From: Streptomyces microflavus
GTDB taxonomy: Bacteria > Actinomycetota > Actinomycetes > Streptomycetales > Streptomycetaceae
Assembly: GCF_014650075.1 (NCBI RefSeq)
Contig: NZ_BMUG01000007.1
Span: 1-64,000 of the forward strand
Reading direction: 5' to 3'
Length of the DNA stretch: 64,000 nucleotides
Part shown: positions 59,853 to 64,000 of the stretch, piece after piece
How positions within the stretch are numbered: position 1 is the stretch's first letter
Layout of the letters: the number at the start of each line of letters is the position of its first letter
Position numbers and translations under genes: made by a program
The notes under the pieces: model-generated
The model's input: the letters and a program-made list of their open reading frames with translations, nothing else
Database searches by the model: none
What the model was told of the DNA's origin: nothing

Positions 59853-61394
59853 TCACATCCCCGGCGGCGGCGTGGGCGCCCCCGGCAGCCTGATCGTCGC
59901 GACCGTGCCGGGGCCGTTGTCCGGGGCCGGGCGGAGGGTGATCTCGCCGCCCGCCTGCTGGATCGTGCGGGCCACGATGGACAGGCCCAGGCCTGAGCCG
60001 GGGAGCTGGCGGGCCAAGGGGGAGCGCCAGAAGCGTTCGAAGACGTGGGGGAGTTCCTCGGCGGGGATGCCGGGGCCCCGGTCCCGGACCGAGAGTTCGC
60101 CCCGGTGCAGGTGCACGTCGATCGTGGCGCGGGGCGGGCTGAACTTCACCGCGTTGTCCAGGATGTTGACGATCGCCCGCTCCAGGGCCGCCGGTTCGGC
60201 CCGGACGTACCAGGGGGCCAGGTCGGCGGTGATCGTCAGCTCGGGGCCGCGGAGGCGGGCGCGTTGCAGGGCGGTACGGGTGATGTCGTGCAGGCCCACC
60301 ACCTGGAGCGGGCCGGGCTGGGCGGCGTCGGGGCGGGCCAGTTCCTGGAGGTCGCCGATCAACGCGGCCAGCTCCGTCATCTGGGCCTTCACCGAGGCCA
60401 TCAACGCCTTGCGGTCGTCCGGCGGGATCACCCGGCCCGTCTCGTCGCTGCGCGCCAGCAGCTCCACGTTCGTCCGGAGCGAGGTGAGCGGGGTGCGCAG
60501 CTCATGGCCCGCATCCGCGATCAGCTGGGCCTGGCGGTCGCGCGACGAGGCGAGCTGGGCCGCCATGGAGTTGAAGGAGTGCGACAGGCGGGCGATCTCG
60601 TCCTCGCCGTCGACCGGGATCCGTACGGTCAGGTCCTCCGTACGCGCCACGTGCTCGACGGCCTCGGTCAGCTCGTCCACCGGGCGCAGGCCCGCCCGCG
60701 CCACCCAGAGCCCGGCCGCGCCCGCGCCGACCACGCCGATGCCGCCGACGAGGGCGAGCACCCAGGCGAGGGTGGAGAGCGGTGCGTCGATCTCGCTGAG
60801 CGGGCGGGCCACCGAGACGGCGAGCTGGTTGTTGGCCTGGCCGGAGCCGACCACCGGCGGCAGCTTGCGGGTGTAGACCCGCATGTCCTGGCCGTCGTCG
60901 TTCTCCGTCGTGTGCAGGGCGTCGGCCTCCCGGCCGGCCGCCACGGCGACGTCCTTCGGCTGGGCGGGTACGGGCGTGGTGTTCGGGGCCGTGCAGTAGC
61001 TGCCGTTGGCCGCGACGATCTGCACGGTGTACTGGCCGGGGAACTCCTGGGCGGGCAGCTGCCCGCCGCTCAGGCACGAGGTCAGCAGATCGCGCATCGG
61101 CTCGTTGTCCATCTTCGCGTTGCGCAGCGAGTCGTCGAGCTGGTCCTCCAGCTGGGCCCGAGTCACGAACCAGCACGCCACCGCCACCGCCGCGACCGCC
61201 ACCGCGACCGCCGTGGCCACGAGGATCGCGAGCCGGGAGCGCAGCGGCAGCGCTCGGAAGCGGCGTACGAGCCCTTTCCTGGCGGGAGTCGCCTCGTCCG
61301 CGGAGGGTTCCGCGCCGTGCACGCCGGTGGGTTCCGTGCCGTCCGCGCCGGTGGGGCCCGTGCCGTGCGCGCCGGTGGGTTCCAGCCTGCTCAC
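59853..61394 (-). CDS. Sensor histidine kinase, MprB-like
   Basis: 513 residues from GTG 61394, overlapping the regulator stop (GTGA). A degenerate GTxPTGxxG repeat at the N-terminus is followed by transmembrane helices 53-77 and 209-232 enclosing an extracytoplasmic sensor of about 130 residues, a HAMP domain (RAGLRPVDELTEAVEHVA), the HisKA H-box with His297 (ADAGHELRTPLTSLR), and ATPase boxes NILDNAVKF, DRGPGIP and GSGLGLSIV. It phosphorylates the OmpR-type regulator; envelope stress is the likely signal. Confidence 0.95.
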   Translation of the reverse strand: MSRLEPTGAHGTGPTGADGTEPTGVHGAEPSADEATPARKGLVRRFRALPLRSRLAILVATAVAVAVAAVAVACWFVTRAQLEDQLDDSLRNAKMDNEPMRDLLTSCLSGGQLPAQEFPGQYTVQIVAANGSYCTAPNTTPVPAQPKDVAVAAGREADALHTTENDDGQDMRVYTRKLPPVVGSGQANNQLAVSVARPLSEIDAPLSTLAWVLALVGGIGVVGAGAAGLWVARAGLRPVDELTEAVEHVARTEDLTVRIPVDGEDEIARLSHSFNSMAAQLASSRDRQAQLIADAGHELRTPLTSLRTNVELLARSDETGRVIPPDDRKALMASVKAQMTELAALIGDLQELARPDAAQPGPLQVVGLHDITRTALQRARLRGPELTITADLAPWYVRAEPAALERAIVNILDNAVKFSPPRATIDVHLHRGELSVRDRGPGIPAEELPHVFERFWRSPLARQLPGSGLGLSIVARTIQQAGGEITLRPAPDNGPGTVATIRLPGAPTPPPGM

Positions 61395-62128
61395 GCCTCG
61401 CCGCTCCCGCCCGTGCGGAGCGCGTAGCCGACCCCGCGCACGGTGTGGACCAGGCGCGGCTCGCCGCCCGCCTCCGTCTTGCGGCGCAGGTACATCACGT
61501 ACACGTCCAGGGAGTTGGAGCTCGGCTCGAAGTCGAAGCCCCAGACCGCCTTGAGGATCTGCTCCCGGGTCAGCACCTGGCGCGGGTGGGCCAGGAACAT
61601 CTCCAGGAGCGTGAACTCGGTACGGGTCAGCTCGACCCGGCGGTCGCCCCGGGTGACCTCGCGGGTGGCCAGGTCCATCCGCAGATCGGCGAAGGAGAGG
61701 ACATCGTCGTCCGGGGCCTCCGCGCCCGCCGCCGACGCCGCGTACGAGCTGCGGCGCAGCAGGGCCCGGATCCGGGCGAACAGCTCGTCCAGCTCGAACG
61801 GCTTGACCAGGTAGTCGTCCGCGCCCGCGTCGAGGCCGGTGACCCGGTCCCCGACGGTGTCGCGGGCGGTGAGCATGAGGATGGGTGTGGTGGAGCCGGT
61901 GGCCCGGATGCGGCGGGCGGCGGTGAGGCCGTCCATGCGGGGCATCTGGATGTCCAGGACGATGAGGTCGGGGGCGTACGCCTCGGCCATCGCCAGGGCG
62001 TCGTACCCGTCGACCGCGACCCGGGTGCCGTACCCCTCGAAGGCGAGGCTGCGCTGGAGCGCCTCCCGTACGGCCGGTTCGTCGTCGACGATCAGGATGC
62101 GCTGGGGATCGTCTTCGGCGGGGCTCAT
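61391..62128 (-). CDS. OmpR-family response regulator, MprA-like
   Basis: 245 residues. Receiver domain with DD (15-16), phospho-acceptor Asp59 (LIVLDIQMPRMDG), Thr and Lys (TARD; LVKPFELDEL). The winged-helix DNA-binding domain is about 150-240 (FTLLEMFLAHPRQVLTREQILKAVWGFDFEPSSNSLDVYVMYLRRK). Encoded between the protease and kinase genes in the order protease-regulator-kinase, like pepD-mprA-mprB in mirrored arrangement. Confidence 0.95.
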   Translation of the reverse strand: MSPAEDDPQRILIVDDEPAVREALQRSLAFEGYGTRVAVDGYDALAMAEAYAPDLIVLDIQMPRMDGLTAARRIRATGSTTPILMLTARDTVGDRVTGLDAGADDYLVKPFELDELFARIRALLRRSSYAASAAGAEAPDDDVLSFADLRMDLATREVTRGDRRVELTRTEFTLLEMFLAHPRQVLTREQILKAVWGFDFEPSSNSLDVYVMYLRRKTEAGGEPRLVHTVRGVGYALRTGGSGEA

Positions 62129-62195
62129 CGCTGTGTCGTCCTCTTCTCGTTCCGGCCGATGGGGCGGTCTGCGGGAGTGTCTCAGCCTCGCACGG

Positions 62196-63278
62196 TCAGG
62201 AGCCGTCGCCCGCGCGCAGGGTGTCCAGGTCGGCCTTGAGCGTGTTCACCGGGATCGCGAAGCCGAGGCCCACGCTGCCCGCCGTGGAGCCGCTGCCCGC
62301 CGCCGAGGAACTGGGCGCGTACATCGCGGAGTTGATGCCGATGATCTCGCCGTCCATGTTGATCAGCGCGCCGCCGGAGTTGCCGGGGTTGAGCGAGGCG
62401 TCGGTCTGGAGCGCCTTGTACGTGGTCGTCTTCTCGCCCGTGTCGCCGTTGAACTGCTGCCCCCCGAACTCGAACGGCCACTGCTGGCCGCCACCCCCTT
62501 GGTTCTCCCCCGAGCTGCCGGAGTCGTCCTTGGCGACCGTGACGTTTCGGTCGAGGGCGGAGATGATTCCGCTGGTGACGGTGCCGGTCAGGCCCTCGGG
62601 CGAGCCGATCGCCACGACCTGGTCACCCACCTTGACCTGCGAGGAGTCGCCGAGCGAGGCCGTCTTCAGGCCGCTCGCGCCACGCAGCTTGATGAGCGCG
62701 AGGTCCTTGTCGGGGTCGGTGCCCACGACGTCGGCGGTGTAGGTCTTGCCGGTGGAGAGCGTGACCTCGATCTGCTGGGCGCCCGAGATCACGTGGTTGT
62801 TGGTGACGATCTCGCCGTCCTCGGTGATCACCACCCCGGACCCGGTGGACTTGCCCGCCGAGGAGGCCGCGCCGATCTCGACGATCGCGGGGGAGACCGC
62901 CTCGGCGACGCCGGAGACGGTTCCCTTGCTGCTCTGCGAGACGGTGGTGCCCTGGACCGTGCCGGTGGAGCCGGTGGCGCTCGCCCCGCCGTCGCTGAGC
63001 TGCCCGACCAGCGTGGCCGTACCGCCGCCGATCACGGCCGCGGCGAGGGCGACCGCCGCCAGCAGGGCAACCGGCCGCTTCGCCCGGCGGTCGCGGTGCC
63101 CGGGGGCGGGGGGCTCGGAGGCGTACGAGGAGGGGTCGGGGGCGTACGGGGGCGGCGGCGGGTAGCCGCCTGCCGCGCCGTCGTACGCGGTGCTGTACGC
63201 CGTGTCGTACGGGTACGGGGTGGGGTCCTGGTCCGTCGTGTACGCGCCGCTCGGGCGGGGGCTCTCCGTCATGTGCAT
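62196..63278 (-). CDS. Membrane-anchored trypsin-like serine protease (HtrA/PepD-like, no PDZ domain)
   Basis: 360 residues. A Tyr/Pro-rich cytoplasmic N-terminus (about 1-68) and one transmembrane helix (69-92) precede a Ser/Thr/Gly linker and an S1C protease domain (about 120-355). The triad is His162 (TNNHVISG), Asp192 (DKDLALIKL) and Ser302 (LNPGNSGGAL). A Gln/Gly/Asp-rich loop is inserted at about 252-282. The protein ends right after the protease domain, lacking the PDZ domain of most HtrA/PepD proteins. Extracytoplasmic quality control is expected, probably under the neighbouring two-component system. Confidence 0.93.
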   Translation of the reverse strand: MHMTESPRPSGAYTTDQDPTPYPYDTAYSTAYDGAAGGYPPPPPYAPDPSSYASEPPAPGHRDRRAKRPVALLAAVALAAAVIGGGTATLVGQLSDGGASATGSTGTVQGTTVSQSSKGTVSGVAEAVSPAIVEIGAASSAGKSTGSGVVITEDGEIVTNNHVISGAQQIEVTLSTGKTYTADVVGTDPDKDLALIKLRGASGLKTASLGDSSQVKVGDQVVAIGSPEGLTGTVTSGIISALDRNVTVAKDDSGSSGENQGGGGQQWPFEFGGQQFNGDTGEKTTTYKALQTDASLNPGNSGGALINMDGEIIGINSAMYAPSSSAAGSGSTAGSVGLGFAIPVNTLKADLDTLRAGDGS

Positions 63279-63375
63279 CAGCCTCGCGAGCCAAGATGAG
63301 AGCAGCCTGAGTACGTCCTGAGAAGCCCGGAAGAACCGCGTATGCCCGCTGTAAGGGCGCCCCGCGATGTCCGTA

Positions 63376-63987
63376 CTAGCTCTGGGTGAGGAACACGGCC
63401 CATGTGCAGGGCGCGCACGTCAGGACGTACCCGAGGCCGCCCCCGTAGTTGGCGGCCGTGGCCGTCTCGTTGCCCTCCTCCAGGTGCGCCACGAACGCCA
63501 TCGGCTTCTCGCACTCCGGGCAGTTGGGCACCCGGTCCGCGTAGTACCAGTCGGGCTCGCCGCCCAGGGAGCCCAGCACCGCCCGCCCCCGGCCGCAGAG
63601 CTCGGCGTACGCGGAACGGGCGTCGTCGTACGTGTCCTCCTCGACGGTCACGGTTTTGACCGCCGACACCGCCCCCAGCCGGGTCTCCCCCTCGGCGGGG
63701 ACCGTCGCCGGGACGAGTCCGCCGGATACTGCGGACGGGAAGAGGTACGCCCGGTTCCCGCCGTCGAAGGGGTCCCACTCCTCACACAGGCCCGGGTCGT
63801 TCGCGCAGATGAAGACGGCGACGGTGCCCTCGTCCACCGGCAGCTGCGCCAGGAACTGCATCGCGCCCTCGCAGGTGGCGCACCGGGGCCAGGAGAAGCC
63901 GACGGGGACGAGCGGTATCCCGCCGGTGCGCAGCCCGGGGGCGGTCTCGCCCGTCGTGCCGTCGTAGATCATCAGGGTCTGTGGCAT
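63376..63987 (-). CDS. Cys-pair protein of unknown function (DUF1963-like character)
   Basis: 203 residues from ATG 63987. Four Cys-containing motifs are spread along the chain: WPRCATCEGAMQFLAQL, CANDPGLCEEWDPF, NCPECEKPMAFVAHL and TCAPCTWAVF. The two CxxC knuckles followed by M-F-x-A-x-L suggest two related zinc-ribbon/strand repeats, as in proteins measuring or binding substrates of the DUF1963 type. No catalytic motif. The ATG is 13 bases from the window's right edge, so its ribosome-binding site is only partly visible. Confidence 0.75.
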   Translation of the reverse strand: MPQTLMIYDGTTGETAPGLRTGGIPLVPVGFSWPRCATCEGAMQFLAQLPVDEGTVAVFICANDPGLCEEWDPFDGGNRAYLFPSAVSGGLVPATVPAEGETRLGAVSAVKTVTVEEDTYDDARSAYAELCGRGRAVLGSLGGEPDWYYADRVPNCPECEKPMAFVAHLEEGNETATAANYGGGLGYVLTCAPCTWAVFLTQS

Positions 63988-64000
63988 GCGCGGGAGTCTA

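Noticed and set aside
1..64000. tRNA genes, CRISPR arrays, insertion sequences or integrase/att sites
   Set aside because: Looked for and not seen. The short tandem repeats found are coding linkers or untranslated-region slippage repeats without CRISPR spacing, and no transposase motif was recognised.

Overview
The window is chromosomal DNA of a Streptomyces or close relative. The evidence is very high G+C with strong third-position G/C bias, frequent GTG/TTG starts, ATGA/GTGA stop-start overlaps, rare TTA leucine codons, a mycothiol synthase gene and Streptomyces-type XRE/DUF397/HATPase and SUKH families. From memory, the backbone order resembles the S. coelicolor SCO412x-SCO415x region. No tRNA, rRNA, CRISPR array, insertion sequence or integrase was seen.

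Layout. 1-3.3 kb: a minus-strand two-component / ABC-exporter operon in which all four genes carry a lesion (truncated LuxR regulator, nonsense codon in the kinase, internally deleted permease, frameshifted ATPase). 3.5-4.05 kb: a GNAT acetyltransferase. 4.1-11.5 kb: six minus-strand genes for a chromosomal type IV secretion/conjugation-like membrane machine (coupling-protein-like, VirB4-like ATPase, SCO6880-family protein, polytopic membrane protein, single-TM protein, small two-TM protein), probably equivalent to the cmdABCDEF differentiation cluster. 12.0-18.1 kb, divergent: a small helical protein and a duplicated pair of DUF1023 alpha/beta-hydrolase plus lipoprotein. Both hydrolases contain TTA codons, and the second carries a Flp-prepilin-like motif. 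18.2-19.2 kb: a lytic transglycosylase/NlpC-P60 enzyme that fits a VirB1-like role. 19.6-22.4 kb: PAP2 phosphatase, a small Cys protein, a lipoprotein and a short Streptomyces protein.

22.4-33.1 kb is a phosphate-metabolism block. It holds CsoR (with a palindromic operator), DUF47/PhoU-like plus Pit transporter, pstSCAB with a PHO-box array upstream of pstS, a NUDIX hydrolase, a CHAD protein and polyphosphate kinase. The last three are overlapping genes read ppk-CHAD-NUDIX. 33.4-35.7 kb: a GntR-controlled ABC exporter with a perfect 14-bp-arm operator. 35.8-40.1 kb: MerR-like regulator, mshD, a degraded segment with a YhcG/DUF1016 remnant, and a secreted 5'-nucleotidase.

40.2-59.8 kb looks lineage-variable: small membrane ORFs, amidase, secreted protein, SnoaL-like protein, membrane protein, isochorismatase/GlxA-regulator pair, TetR/MFS efflux pair with a palindromic operator, WhiJ-like regulatory trio, cupin, MerR/old-yellow-enzyme pair with a 20-bp-spacer promoter, RidA, two secreted phosphodiesterases and three SUKH immunity-like paralogues. 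59.85-63.3 kb: an MprAB-like two-component system with an adjoining HtrA/PepD-like membrane protease. 63.4-64.0 kb: a Cys-pair protein of unknown function.

The most promising undescribed system is the TTA-bearing hydrolase-lipoprotein duplication (12.0-18.1 kb), set between the T4SS-like cluster and its presumed cell-wall hydrolase.
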